Origin: Macrothele yani | Lineage: Eukaryota > Arthropoda > Arachnida > Araneae > Macrothelidae | DNA: 64,000 nt | NCBI GenBank assembly: GCA_039090855.1 | Contig: CM076991.1 | Span: 73,659,349 to 73,723,348 of the forward strand | Direction of reading: 5' to 3' | Shown: in pieces, positions 10,907 to 22,592 of the stretch | How positions within the stretch are numbered: the first letter of the stretch is position 1 | Layout of the letters: every line of letters begins with the position of its first letter | Position numbers and translations under genes: made by a program | The notes under the pieces: model-generated | The model's input: only the letters and a program-made list of their open reading frames with translations | Told to the model about the DNA's origin: nothing | Database searches by the model: none

Positions 10907-11604
10907 TAAATAAAAGCAAGAAAAAACAGTAATATAAAATTATCAAAGATTTGGGTTATTGAAATACTTTTAAAACTTCTGGGAGCAGAGATATAAATTA
11001 CCCTACTCCCAGGAAGTGCTTACTAATATTCTGCGTTTTTCAGCATAATAATTCTGGAGTTGTTGGAGGGTTCTGTAATGGAACCCCCTTACTTTTACTT
11101 CCCAGGAAGGTTCTATAGTTGGCCACTAGGTCGCGCTGCGACAGGAATGCCCTTGCATTTACTCATGGATGTCCTGTGTGTAGAGGTAGCTCTCACTGCG
11201 GCAATTGTTTTGTAAGTCGAAATTTAGTTTTGCATCTTTTATTTTAAATTTTTCTTCATTTCAGTTCTTCATGAGACTCTTTAGAAGTTTGATTTTCGTT
11301 TAGGGAGCGTTTATAGTTTTTTCTGCGGGATATCTGGTCAGTGTTTTGGGTTCCTTTGTTGCATGTAACCAGAATTTAGTTACAAGTACAATGCTCTGTA
11401 GGCTTAGGGCCTTCCTGATGGTATTTGACTGATGAAGAACACTATTATTGTAAATAGTTTAACTTGTTCTAGCAACACTATGTGTTACATTTCATCTTTT
11501 CTTATTTGGTTGTTCTATACTATTTTAGAAGTGCGTGCATATTCGTTAATTCTAAGTGTGCACTAAGCTTAACTTCTTTGGTAATATTTATGTGTGTCTC
11601 TCTT
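10907..11604. other. unassigned T-rich DNA
   Basis: No gene was recognised. Together with 11725-12480 it resembles the untranslated leader of the Penelope-like element at 30.9-32.3 kb in composition and in a few short words, but no continuous alignment could be made by eye. Confidence 0.35.
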
Positions 11605-11724
11605 CCCAGGTAGCACAGCCTCGCAATTTTACGTAGGCCCAACATTGAGCCACAGTCTTCTATTCCCGAAAGACGATGGCCCAGTGTTGGGCCTACATTA
11701 AATTGCAAAGCTGTGCTACCTGGG
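11605..11724. repeat. 120-bp hairpin MITE-like repeat
   Basis: The sequence opens CCCAGGTAGCACAGC and closes with GCTGTGCTACCTGGG. The inversion extends inward over GCAATTTTACGTAGGCCCAA and its partner TTGGGCCTACATTAAATTGC, so nearly the whole 120 bp folds on itself with a short centre. It has no coding capacity. It is best read as a miniature inverted-repeat element or a retained hairpin. No target duplication could be fixed. Confidence 0.85.
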
Positions 11725-12480
11725 TTGCTTCTCTGAGATTTGCACCTTGGTTCTATAGATTCAAACTCTCATATTACCACAATGCTTTAATACTAGTGCA
11801 CAATTTGCTAGTGTATTATTTAAAAATATATTTTTTCAATATTTGAAAGTTTCAGGATAAATGTTACTGCATATGTTTACCTTTTCTTTAGGCTAAGCTC
11901 TTTACTTTTCTTCAGTAATTAATTTCTTCTCTGGGTTTGTATAATAAGGGGTGTTTTTCCTCTTTCAAAAAGTGTAGTTAGCTAGAATTCTCTTGGTTAT
12001 TTATGTGTGGTCGGGCAATGTGGTTTAGTTTGCTGATTTTGGGTTATCAGTCCCTTTTAACATCTGTTGAATTTAACCTTAAATTTAATTTGTCCTTATA
12101 GCAAACTAAATTAGCAGAAACTCACACTTTGATGGTGTCTGTAGATAAGTGAGCGATTTTCTTCATGCTTGCCCTTGACGAAGCCATAGGAGAATCAGTC
12201 ATTGATCTGCTATCCCTATGTCCTTCTGGGTTTCTTGTTAATTGTTTTTGTTTTTTTGTCTTTTGCTTGTTCCGGAGCTAGTTTGCTTCGGACGTTTGGG
12301 GCTTGTTTTGTTTTTCTCTGATTTGTTCTCTGTTTTATTTTGTTTTAATTTTTCCTCCTCATTTTTTTATTTTTTTATTTCTGGCTTTGGGTTTTGCATT
12401 ATTTATGTATTATGGTTTGAACTTTCTTTTACGCAGCCTTTGGCGTTTTAGAATTTCATGGTTGTTTTTCGTTTGGTGTT
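11725..12480. other. unassigned T-rich DNA
   Basis: Strongly T-rich, which yields phenylalanine- and leucine-rich chance frames (12242-12506) that are not credible genes. CTTGACGAAGCCATAGGAGA near 12173 is reminiscent of CTTGATAAAGCCAAGGCTCA in the Penelope repeats at 31.77 and 36.4 kb, so a decayed Penelope leader is possible but unproven. Confidence 0.35.
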
Positions 12481-12500
12481 TCTATATATATATATATATA

Positions 12501-13855
12501 CACTGACGGGGAAAAAATCCCAACACCAAGAAGGGGTTGTGTTAGATAAACGACAGTTGGTAGGCGGTGAGAGTACATCTGTAAGATGACGTCTATGCAA
12601 ATTTAGCGCTCGGCGCATACGTGTGGCGCTAGTAGTGCCCCGCGGAACACGCAAAGCAGGTTTGCTGTAAATACTCGCTGTATCGTTCGTGAGCGTTAGT
12701 TATCGTTGAGATTCGACGTAGTGTGTTGATGCTAGTCAAGAATGCCTTTAAGAAGACGAAGAAGCCATTATCAACAGCTCACGGAGTTTTAACGAGGTCG
12801 TATAATTGGGCTACGAGCAGGTGAATTTTCCTTCCGCAATATTGCAGAACGACTTGGCAGGAATGTAGCCACTGTGCATGATTGTTGGCAGCGGTGGTCA
12901 AGGGAAGGTACTGCCTCAAGAAGACCGGGTTCCGGTCGGCCACGTGGCACTACTGAGAGGGAAGACCGGCGTGTACGGCGTATGGCCGTGGCGTATCGTA
13001 CCGCGTCTGCGGCAGCAATTCAAGCTGCAGTTGCCACCACAGTAACACAACGAACTGTTACAAATCGGTTACTTGAAGGACAGCTCCGAGCCAGACGCCC
13101 TGTAGCGTGCATTCCACTTACTCCAAACCATTGCCGTTTGTGACGTCAGTGGTGTCAAGCTAGAGCTCATTGGAGGACAGAGTGGAGATCTGTTGTGTTT
13201 TCTGATGAAAGCCGGTTCTGCCTGGGTGCCAGTGATGACCGTGTGTTGGTTAGAAGGAGGCCAGGTGAGCGCCTGCAACCAACCTGTCTGCGGCCGAGAC
13301 ACACTGGACCTACACCTGGAGTTATGGTCTGGGGAGCAATTTTCTCTGACAGCAGGAGCACTCACGTGGTTATCCCACGCACCGTGACGGCACAGTTTTA
13401 CGTCGTGTTTTCCGCACACCGCTGTTGTAACCCAACATGCTCTACAGAGTGTCGGCATGTTGCCGTGGCCTGCTAGATCACCAGATCTTTCACCAATCGA
13501 GTACGTATGGGACATCATTGGACGACAACTCCAGCGTCACCACCAACCAGCATTAACCGTCCCTGTATTGACCGACGAAGTGCAACAGGCATGGAACTCC
13601 ATCCCACAAATTGATATCCAGCACCTGCACGACACAATGCGTGAACGTTTGCGTGCTTGCATTCAACATTCTGGCGGTTACACCTGTTATTAATGTACCC
13701 GCATTTCACATTTAAAATGGCTCTTCTCGCGCTTACAATAAGCTGTGATCTTGAAACCTTAATCGATTAAATATGTTACCTATACAAATGTATTGCCGCC
13801 ATTTCATTCCTCTACAACTATTTTTTCGTGGTGTTGGGATTTTTTTCCGTCAGTG
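12501..13855 (+). mobile_element. Tc1-like transposon, inactivated (CACTGACGG family)
   Basis: Terminal inverted repeats open CACTGACGGGGAAAAAATCC on the left and CACTGACGGAAAAAAATCCC (reverse complement) on the right, continuing through AACACCA. TA lies on both sides (12499-12500 and 13856-13857), and the left flank is a (TA)n tract. The 1355-bp length is normal for Tc1 elements with short inverted repeats. It encodes one broken transposase. Confidence 0.95.
12742..13693 (+). pseudogene. Tc1-like transposase pseudogene
   Basis: The gene opens MPLRRRRSHYQQLTEF and hits a TAA at 12790. It continues with helix-turn-helix sequence (GEFSFRNIAERLGRNVATVH), a GRPRGTTEREDRRVRR hinge, and the first catalytic block VVFSDESRFCLGASDDR. 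A TGA at 13141 breaks the linker. The GVMVWGAIFSD block is present, but about 100 bp after about 13405 is missing, which removes the second-aspartate block (QQDNARPHTA in relatives). The C-terminal block SPDLSPIEYVWDIIGRQL, with the catalytic Glu of DD34E, and the terminal LRACIQHSGGYTCY are intact. Two stops and one deletion make it inactive. Confidence 0.92.
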
Positions 13856-13965
13856 TATATACTTATACACTATAAATATTACCCACAACACATACTAAAG
13901 AAAAAACTATTTATGCTTTTATATATATATATATAATGATATATATATCATCATCATCATCATTG

Positions 13966-16793
13966 TCAACCATTATCGATCCACTACTGGACGAAGGTCT
14001 CCCCAAGTTTCCTCCACAACGGTCTGCCTTGTGCCAGTCTCCTCCATGTCACTCCCGCATACTTTCGAATTTCATCCACCCATCTCCCATGTGGTATTCT
14101 TCTGGGTCTTTTCCTGTCCCTTTGAATCCAATCTAAAATTTCAGCTGTCTATCGATGGTCTGTCCTTCTAGAAGTATGCCCAGCCCATTGCCATTTCAGG
14201 GATTTAACTCTGATCATGATGTCTTCCACTCTCGTCATTTTTCGGATCCACGAGTTCCTCTTCTTATCTCTCCTGGTTACACCAAGAAAGCACCTCTCCA
14301 TGCTACTTTGAGTTGTCTGCAGTCTTTGTATGTCTCTTTTAGTTACGGTCCACGTCTCTGCACCATACGTAAGCACTGGAAGGATGCATTGATCAAACAC
14401 TTTTCTTTTAAGACAAAATGGCATATTGCTCTTGAAAATTATGCGGTTTCTTCCAAAAGCTCTCCAGGCAAGTTTTGTACGCCGATTAATTTCTTCATCA
14501 ATGTGATCCTCACTTGATATCTGCTGTCCAAGATAAACGTACGTGTCTGCTTTCTCCAGCTTTTCTCCATCAATCGATAAATCTTCATTTCCTGAAAAAG
14601 CATTGAACATCAATTTTGTCTTCTGAAAGTTCATTTTTAATCCCACTTCTTTACGCTTGTCAGCAAGTTCCTGGATCATACTCTGCAGCTCTGATGGGGT
14701 AGTTGCAAAAATGACTACGTCATCAGCAAAACGAAGGTGGGTTAGATAATCTCCATTAATCTTTATGCCCTTGTTTTCCCAGCTCAACGACTGAAAGACA
14801 CCCTCCAATGTAGCATTAGCGAGCTTCGGAGATATGGTGTCACCTTGTTTCACTCCCTTTCCAACTTTTATGTGTGCTGTATTCTCAAACAGCCGAATCT
14901 TTGCACCTGCATCTTCATAGATGTTATTATTAATATTAATGTATGCATCTTCAATACCGCAGGATTTCAGAGCCATTGTAACTGCTGATGGTTTCACCGA
15001 ATCAAAGGCTTTTTCATAATCGATAAAAGCCTTGCACAATGGAAGTTCATATTCCCTCGCTCTTTCAGTTAGTTTTCTCAGTACGTGTATATGATCTATT
15101 GTGCTGTAGCCACTCCTGAATCCAGTTTGTTCTCTCGGTTGAGCCATGTCCAGCGTTACCTTCAAACGGTGTGAAAGAACTTTAGTGAAGATTTTATAAG
15201 CCACTGATAGGAGGCTGATAGGTCTGTAGTTCCTGAGATCCTCAATGTCACCTTTTTTATGTAGCAGGATCATTATAGCATTGTTCCAATCCTCGGGAAT
15301 CTTCCCTTCATTAAGGCATCGAGTGAAAATTTGTGCGAGTATTGTTTCGATTTCTCTACTTGCTTCTTGTATGATGTCTACAGTAATTCCATCTTCTCCT
15401 GGAGCTTTCCCCGCTTCATGTTCTTTATTACATGTGCAACGTCTGCTGGGAGGACTGAAAGAACTCTGGTACTGGTACCTTCCATGATGTCTGGAGTACA
15501 TGCATCATCCCTTTCATATAACTTTGAGTAGAAATCTTTCACTCTTGTCAAAATTTCACCTCTATTTCTTGTTACAGAACCATATTCTTTTCTCAGTGTC
15601 ATAATCTGTTTCCCTCCCTTACTGAGATGTCCCTTTGCTATCTTTAGGCTTTGGTTGTTTTTAATTGCTTTCCTCACTAGTTCACAGTTGAATTTCCTTA
15701 CGTCCTCAGTGATACTTTTTCGTACTGTCTTGCATAGCTCTATGTATTCCACTTTGGAAGTCACATCTTCTTTAGTTGTCCTCATCTCTCTTCTTTTTTG
15801 CATCAACATTTTGGTTTTTCCTGATAATTTGTTCACATGCAACTTGTTCTTAGACCCAGCTAATTTTGCTGCTGTTTCCATAACAGCTTTGGTTACTTTT
15901 CTGTTAACTTCAGAAATATCCACGTCTTCCGATGTTAGGCCTTCTAAAGCAGAGAATCTGTTCTTCAGTTCCAACTTGAAGGTATTATGGTGTTTTTTAA
16001 GGTTGGTTATGTCAATACATTTTGTTTGTCTTATGAGCTTGCTACGTTCGAGTTTAGTGTTGAGGTGCATCTTACATCTCACCAATCTATGGTCACTACC
16101 TGTGTTGAACTTGTTTAGCACACTGCAGTCTTCTATGACAAATTTTTTGTTACACATAATAAAATCAATTTCACTTGTCGTTCCATTTGGATGTCTCCAT
16201 GTCCATTTCCTGTGCGGCTTTTTCTTGAAAAAGGAGTTCAAGATGAAAAACCCTTCTGCCTCTGCAAACTCAACGAGAGTATTTCCACGCTGGTTTCTGT
16301 TGCCGTGACCGAATTTACCTACTGAAGTTTAATTCTGTTGCCGTTGCCCTGTTTTTGCATTGAAATCTCCCCTAATTATCTTCAAATGCTGCTTACCTTT
16401 ATTATTTAGATGACGAATTTCCTCATAAAATTCTTCAATTTCTTCTTCAGGATGACTTGTGGTGGGTGCATAAGTTTGAATAATCTGAGCCTGGTATCTT
16501 CTCGAGAGTTGGATAACGAGTCGTGCAGCTCTGTCAGAGGAACTTTCAACTTCTACAACTTTATCCTTCAGTTTCTTGTTTATTATAAATCCAACACCAC
16601 TAGTTCTGCCAGTATCTGTCCCACGATAGTAGAAGAGATGTCCACTTTTCAGTTCAATGAGATCTTCTCCTTTTCTCCTTACCTCACTTAGCCCGACGAT
16701 GTCCCACTTGATCCTTTGTAGTTCCTCTTCCAATTCAAGAAGCCTTGAATCAGAAGATAGGGAGCGTCCGTTATACGTAGCCAAGGTCAGCAT
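13966..16793 (-). pseudogene. RTE endonuclease/reverse transcriptase, copy 1, broken
   Basis: From 16793 leftward it encodes the apurinic-type endonuclease (LATYNGRSLSSDS, GLSEVRRKGED, YAPTTSH, then RGDFNAK where other copies have MGDFNAK). A nonsense codon at about 16329 (QQN then stop) interrupts this domain, and the same frame resumes through SEIDFIMCNKKF and SDHRLVRCKM. A frameshift near 15410 separates the linker from the reverse transcriptase (NYRPISLLSVAYKIFTKVL, FIDYEKAFDSV, GVKQGDTISP, RFADDVVIFA). A further stop at 14149 cuts the C-terminal basic tail, and a WIDNG terminus at 13966-13980 still marks the end. The sequence starts near the MLTLATYNG methionine because the 5' leader is truncated. 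RTE proteins nick target DNA and reverse-transcribe their own RNA there. Confidence 0.93.
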
Positions 16794-16913
16794 CAGATGG
16801 CAGCCTAGTCCGGTCCTCCGGTGATTCTTAGCACCCTCTGCCTTCTTGTCGCACTGGCCGCTGCCTTGGCCAGGTACATTCCAGCTGCCATATATATATA
16901 TATATATACTGTG

Positions 16914-17121
16914 GGATGTAAGGTCAGGTGATGCGTAACATCACAGCCTCTCCTTGACAAATGTCAACCCCGCCTTCTCGTGGTGCATCCTGTTCCCACT
17001 AAAGGGGCTCTGACGACCGCCAATAGCGGTATAACTATACCATCGGGATTAGAGGAAATTCTATCCCACACTCACCAACCCGCTTGGCCAGCGTGGTGAG
17101 TTATGGCCAAACCCCTCCAAA
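16914..17121 (+). promoter_or_regulatory. RTE 5' leader, copy 2
   Basis: The leader begins near ATGTAAGGTCAGGTGATGCG and runs to the first in-frame ATG at 17122. The same leader occurs at 51665-51949 in copy 5, which supports it as the true 5' untranslated region of full-length elements. Internal promoters are the rule for non-LTR elements, but no specific promoter box can be assigned by eye. Confidence 0.7.
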
Positions 17122-20080
17122 ATGATTCCACAACTTAAATCTTGGCCCTCAGTCTCCGGCAGCTGGAATGTACCTGGCCAAGGCAGCGGCCAGTGCGACA
17201 TGAAGGCAGAGGGTGCTAAGAATCCCCGGAGGACCGGACTAGGCTGCCATCTGATGCTGACCTTGGCTACGTACAATGGACGCTCCCTATCTTCTGATTC
17301 AAGGCTTCTTGAATTGGAAGAGGAACTACAAAGGATCAAGTGGGACATCGTGGGGCTAAGTGAGGTAAGGAGAAAAGGAGAAGATCTCATCGAACTGAAA
17401 AGTGGACATATCTTCTACTATCGTGGGACAGATACTGGCAGAACTAGTGGTGTTGGATTTATAATAAACAAGAAACTGAAGGATAAAGTTGTAGAAGTTG
17501 AAAGTTCCTCTGACAGAGCTGCACGACTTGTTATCCAACTCTCGAAAAGATACCAGGCTCAGATTATTCAAACTTATGCACCCACCACAAGTCATCCTGA
17601 AGAAGAAATTGAAGAATTTTATGAGGAAATTTGTCATCTAAATAATAAAGGTAAGCAGCACTTGAAAATAATTATGGGAGATTTCAATGCAAAAATAGGG
17701 CAACGGCAACAGAATGAAACTTCAGTAGGTAAATTCGGTCACGGCAACAGAAACCAGCGTGGAAATACTCTCGTTGAGTTTGCAGAGGCAGAAGGGTTTT
17801 TCATCTTGAACTCCTTCTTCAAGAAAAGCCACACAGGAAATGGACATGGAGACATCCAAATGGGACGACAAGTGAAATTGATTTTATTATGTGTAACAAA
17901 AAATTCGTCATAGAAGACTGCAGTGTGCTAAACAAGTTCAACACAGGTAGTGACCATAGATTGGTGAGATGTAAGATGCACCTCAACACTAAACTTGAAT
18001 TTGGCAAGCTCATAAAGCAAACAAAATCTATTGACATAACCAACCTTAAAAAACACCATAATACTTTCAAGTTGGAACTGAAGAACAGATTCTCTGCTTT
18101 AGAAGGCCTAACATCGGAAGAAGTGGACATCTCTGAAGTTAACAGAAAAGTAACCAAAGCTCTTATGGAAACAGCAACAAAATTAGCTGGGTCTAAGAAC
18201 AAGTTGCATGTAAATAAATTATCAGGAAAAACGAAAATGTTGATGCAAAAAAGAAGAGAGATGAGGACAACTAAAGAAGATGTGACTTCCAAAGTGGAAT
18301 ATATAGAGCTATGCAAGACAGTAAGAAAAAGTATCACTGAAGACGTAAGAAAATTCAACTGTGAACTAGTGAGGAAAGCAACTGAAAACAACCAAAGCCT
18401 AAAGATAGCAAAGGGACATCTCAGTAAGGGAAGAAAACAGATTATGGCACTGAGAAAAGAAGATGGTTCTGTAACAAGAAATAGAGGCGAAATTTTGAAA
18501 AGAGTGAAAGATTTCTACTCCAAATTATATGAAAGGGATGATACATGCACTCCAGACATCATGAAAGATATCAGTACCAGAGTTCCTCCAGTCCTTCCAG
18601 CAGAAGTTGCACATGCAATCAAGAACATGAAGCGGGGAAAAGCTCCAGGAGAAGATGGAATTACTGTAGACATCATACAAGAAGCAAGTGGAGAAATCGA
18701 AACAGTACTCGCCCAAATTTTCACTCGATGCCTTAATGAAGGAAAGATTCCTGAGGATTGGAACACCGCTACAATGATCCTGCTACATAAGAAAGGTGAC
18801 ATTGAGGATCTCGGAAACTACAGACCTATCAGCCTCCTATCAGTGGCTTATAAAATCTTCACTAAAGTTCTTTCACACCGCTTGAAGGTAACACTGGACA
18901 TGGCTCAACCGAGAGAACAAGCTGGATTCAGGAGTGGCTACAGCACAATAGATCATATCCACGTGCTGAGAGAACTAATTGAAAGAGCGAGGGAATATGA
19001 ACTTCCATTGTGCATGGCTTTTATCGATTATGAAAAAGCCTTTGATTCGGTGAAACCATCAGCAGTTACAATGGCTCTGAAAACCTGCGGTATTGAAGAT
19101 GCATACATTAATATTATTAATAACATCTATGAAAATGCAAGTGCAAAGATTAGGCTGTTTGAAAATACAACACACGTAAAAATTGGAAAGGGAGTGAGAC
19201 AAGGTGACACCATATCTCCGAAGCTCTTTAATACCACATTGGAGGGTGTTTTTCAGTCGCTGAGCTGGGAAAACAATTGGATAAAGATTAATGGAGATTA
19301 TCTAACCCACCTTCGTTTTGCTGATGACGTAGTCATTTTTGCAACTACCCCATCAGAGCTGCAGAGTATGATCCAGGAACTTGCTGACAAGAGTAAAGAA
19401 GTGGGATTAAAAATGAACTTTCAGAAGACAAAAGTGATGTTCAATGCTTTTACAAGAAATGAAGATTTATCGATTGATGGAGAAAAGCTGGAGATAACGG
19501 ACACGTACGTTTATCTTGGACAGCAGATATCAAGTGAGGGTCACATTGATGAAGAAATTAATCGGCGTACAAAACTTGCCTGGAGAGCTTTTGGAAGAAA
19601 CAGCATAATTTTCAAGAGCAATATGCCATTATGTCTTAAAAGAAAAGTGTTTGATCAATGCATCCTTCCAGTGCTTACGTATGGTGCAGAGACGTGGACC
19701 TTAACTAAAAGAGACATACAAAGGCTGCAGACAACTCAAAGAAGCATGGAGAGGTGCATACTTGGTGTAACCAGGAGAGATAAGAAGAGGAACTCGTGGA
19801 TCCGAAAATGACAAGAGTGGAAGACATCATGATCAGAGTTAAACCCCTGAAATGGCAATGGGCTGGACATACTGCCAGAAGGACAGATCATCGATGGACA
19901 GCCGAAATTTTAGATTGGATTAGAAGGGACAGGAAAAGACCCAGAAGAAGACCACATGGGAGATGGGTGGATGAAATTCGAAAGTATGCAGGAGTGACAT
20001 GGAGGAGACTGGCACAAGACAGACCGTTGTGGAGGAAACTTGGGGAGACCTTCGTCCAGCAGTGGATTGATAATGGTTGA
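17122..20080 (+). pseudogene. RTE endonuclease/reverse transcriptase, copy 2, two frameshifts
   Basis: This copy retains the longest N-terminus in the window (MIPQLKSWPSVSGSW). Endonuclease blocks TYNGRS, GLSEVRRKGED, YAPTTS and IIMGDFNAKIG are intact. One base is lost in an A-run near 17825, so the frame leaves at 17913 and the correct reading resumes at 17889 with MCNKKFVIEDCS. The 640-codon main segment then carries SDHRLVR, GKAPGEDGIT, NYRPISLLSVAYK, FIDYEKAFD, GVRQGDTISP, LRFADDVVIFA and YVYLGQQIS. A second one-base loss in an A-run near 19806 (CGAAAATGAC) moves the last 90 codons (RPHGRWVDEIRKYAGV to WIDNG) to another frame. Both lesions are homopolymer slips, so the copy is young or the slips are sequencing errors. 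Confidence 0.93.
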
Positions 20081-20116
20081 CAATGATGATGATGATGATG
20101 ATATATACTGTATATA

Positions 20117-21338
20117 CACCGATGAACCATACCTTATGACTCACTTCTAGCCTAGAGAAATGAGCGCGCCTGGAGACCAAACTAAATGGTGGCGCACGTG
20201 AAGTTCACATAGCAGTACATATACAAACCGAGGACCTGCTTTCGGTAAGTAGAGTGTTCGGGGTCAGAATGGGAAAAGGTGCCGATTTATCGGAGTTTGA
20301 TAAAGGACAAATTGTGATGGCCCGGTGGCTCGGAACTACGATCTAGGAAACGGCGCGGCTTGTGGGTTGCTCACGTGCCGCTGTAATTAATACGTATCAA
20401 AAGTCGTGCACAGATGGCCAAACGACGAACCGTCGTCCACTCATGTGTCGTCTGCAACTCATTGATGCCAGAGGGGAGCGGAGACTGTCGCGCATTGTTC
20501 ATAACGATCGCAGGGCCACAGTCGGACAAATCACCAGCAGCTACAACAGTGGTGATCAGGGCAATGTGTCACAGAACACATTTCATCGCAGCCTCCTGCG
20601 CATGGGTATGCGTAGCCGAACACCCAGCCGTGCCCCCATGCTCGCTGCATGGCATCGCCAACAACGCATGAAATGTGCCCAAGATAATCGAGATTGGACT
20701 GTGGATGATTAGAAGAAAGTAGCCTGGTCCAACGAATCAAAATTCCTGGTGCATCACGTAGACGCCCGAGCGTGGATACGCCGATTGCCAAGGGAGGCAA
20801 TGTCACCTGGATGCACTGTTGGGCGGAAACAAACCGGCGACGGCGGCAGTGTTATGCTATGGGCGATGTTTTCTTGGGACACTTTAAGCCCCATTATCCC
20901 AATAGCACAATCTCTGACAGCTGTCAGGTATCTGAACATCGTTGAGGACCAAGTTCACCCATTCATGGCAACTGTGTTCCCTGCTGGTGATGGCCATTAC
21001 CAGCAGCATAATGTGACATGCCACACTGCCAGAATCGTCGAGTGGTTCGAGGAACATGCTGGTGACTTTCTGTTAATGCCCTGCCCTCCAAATTCACCTG
21101 ACATGGAACCAATCGAACATTTGCGGTTCGACTTGGGAAAGCTGGTTCGCGCTAAATCAAAACCATCCCGAAATGTACAGGAACTGGAGGACCGGCTGTT
21201 GACATTATGATACCAGATACCCGAAAGCACCTATCGCCACCTTATCGAATCCATGCCTCGCCGAGTGGCAGCTGTTTTGCGAGCTAAACGGGGTCCTACA
21301 CCTTATTAGGTAGGTGGTCATAATGTGGCTCACCGGTG
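20117..21338 (+). mobile_element. Tc1-like transposon, inactivated (CACCG family)
   Basis: Inverted repeats open CACCGATGAACCATACCTTA on the left and CACCGGTGAGCCACATTATG (reverse complement) on the right, with TA on each side at 20115-20116 and 21339-21340. The left flank is the TATATACTGTATATAC tract that follows the RTE pair, so it inserted into or beside that tail. Confidence 0.92.
20269..21309 (+). pseudogene. Tc1-like transposase pseudogene, one frame with three nonsense codons
   Basis: The whole ~346-codon gene stays in a single frame from [18 protein letters not shown] to the TAG at 21307, broken only by nonsense codons: TAG at 20344, TAG at 20710 and TGA at 21208. The N-terminal helix-turn-helix matches the unit that is quadruplicated at 1.8 kb. 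Blocks in order are IDARGERRLSRIVHNDRRAT, WSNESKFLVHHVDAR, GGSVMLWAMFSWD, YQQHNVTCHTARIV, PNSPDMEPIEHLRFD and SMPRRVAAVLRAKRGPTPY. The first catalytic position reads Asn (SNES rather than SDES) and the second is also changed (QQHN rather than QQDN), so even with readthrough the catalytic triad is lost. Confidence 0.92.
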
Positions 21339-21350
21339 TATATATATATA

Positions 21351-22592
21351 CACAGTCGAGTCACATTATTGTGACCACCTCCTATTTTTGACGTCAACAG
21401 CGGGTAGTTAGTGAAAGAAGGCACGTGTCGTGAGCTGGCTTGGAGAGTATATAAGGTGTGATGTAGGCATTCTGAAAGCATATCCCTCGTTGCTGTCATG
21501 GGTGAAAGAAACCATTTATCATATTTGCAAAAAGGGATGATTATGGGCTTTCGGGCCAAGGCTGGTGATTTGCAAAAGGATGATTATGGGCTTTCGGGCC
21601 AGTATTTCTGAAACAGCTCAGGTTGTGAACTGTTCGTGTGCTACTGTGGTTAAAGAGTATCGTGATTGGAGAAATGGCTCCATTATGAACAAGCGACGTG
21701 GAAACTGCAGAGCACCACGTGCCATTTATGTGAGAGGTGAACGTCGGGTGCGAAGGTGCGTGAGGGCCGATCGACACGCTACAGTGGAGCAACTCACTGG
21801 CCGAATGAACCAGGGTGCTACCTGAAGTGTGTCTAAAACGACAGTTCAGCGAACTCTGCTGCGTATGGGGCTCCGATACAGACGGATGGTCACTGCACCT
21901 ATGCTAACGAAGGTGCATCTGCAGAAAAGGCTTACATTTGCACGACAGTATCGGAATTGGACCTCTACTGATTGGCAAAGGATTGCCTTCTCCGATGAGT
22001 TACGTTTTCTGCTTCATCAAACGGATGGATGTTGGCGTATAAGGCGAGAAACATCGGAGATCAAACACTCTTCAACCATTGCTGGAAGAATACAAGCTGG
22101 TGGGGTCAGCTTTATGATCTGGAGAAAATTTTCGTGGCTTTCCCTAAGTACACTCATATCTGTGGAAGGCACTATGGACCGAATTCGTTATGAATCCATC
22201 CTTGCAGACCACTTATACCCATATGTGTTGTGATCCTTGTGGCGTATGGAATCTTCCAGCACGACCATGCGACGTGTCGCACAGCTAGAAATGTCCGAGT
22301 GTAATTCGAAGAGCACGGTGAAGACTTCCAATTACTTTCCTGGTCCCCTAACTCCTCAGATTTAAACCCAATTGAGTATCTACGGGACCACCTCGATCGT
22401 TTTGTTCGCTCCATGAATCCTCCACCACGCATCTCTAGCAACGGTGAGATGCACTGCAGTCAGCATTGTTCCATATACCTGTGATCACCTTCCAGTACCT
22501 TATTGAGTCACTCTCAGCCCGTCTAGCAGCTGTCCGCGTTGCGCAGTTCTCTGGATATTAGCGGGTGATCACAATAAAGTGACTCGACCGCG
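21351..22592 (+). mobile_element. Tc1-like transposon, inactivated (GTCGAGTCAC family)
   Basis: The left end reads CACAGTCGAGTCACATTATT and the right end, reverse complemented, CGCGGTCGAGTCACTTTATT, both continuing GTGA-CACC. It lies only 12 bp from the previous Tc1 in the same TA tract and is followed by another (TA)n tract. Confidence 0.88.
21499..22560 (+). pseudogene. Tc1-like transposase pseudogene
   Basis: The frame opens MGERNHLSYLQKGMIMGF. Immediately after, a ~45-bp direct duplication (two copies of GGATGATTATGGGCTTTCGG at about 21534-21599) shifts the reading. It then continues with ISETAQVVNCSCATVVKEYR and a RGERRVRRCVRADRHATVEQL hinge, stops at 21823, and resumes as SKTTVQRTLLRMGLRYRR and RIAFSDELRFLLHQTDG, the first catalytic aspartate block. 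Past 22233 the second-aspartate and glutamate blocks are readable only in shifted, stop-containing frames. Non-functional. Confidence 0.88.

Larger units (their letters stand above)
13948..20100. mobile_element. head-to-head pair of RTE retrotransposons
   Basis: Two nearly full-length copies of one RTE family meet at their 5' ends. The left copy is on the minus strand (3' end at 13948, 5' end near 16890). The right copy is on the plus strand (5' end near 16914, 3' end near 20100). Both outer ends are the family's 3' tail, (ATC)n on the left and (GAT)n on the right, and both run straight into AT dinucleotide tracts. The centre is a (TA)n stretch of about 20 bp. An equivalent arrangement recurs at 48.7-54.85 kb. 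Confidence 0.9.

Noticed and set aside
11428..11445. CTGATGAAG as a hammerhead core
   Set aside because: No GAAA partner or flanking stems at the required spacing.
12242..12506. Membrane-protein-like frames rich in Phe and Leu
   Set aside because: They come from T-rich DNA, overlap in two frames and show no domain or conserved start.
15655..16308. 217-codon plus-strand frame with hydrophobic segments (also on the opposite strand of every RTE copy)
   Set aside because: It is the antisense shadow of the RTE linker and recurs wherever that linker occurs, with no independent signature.
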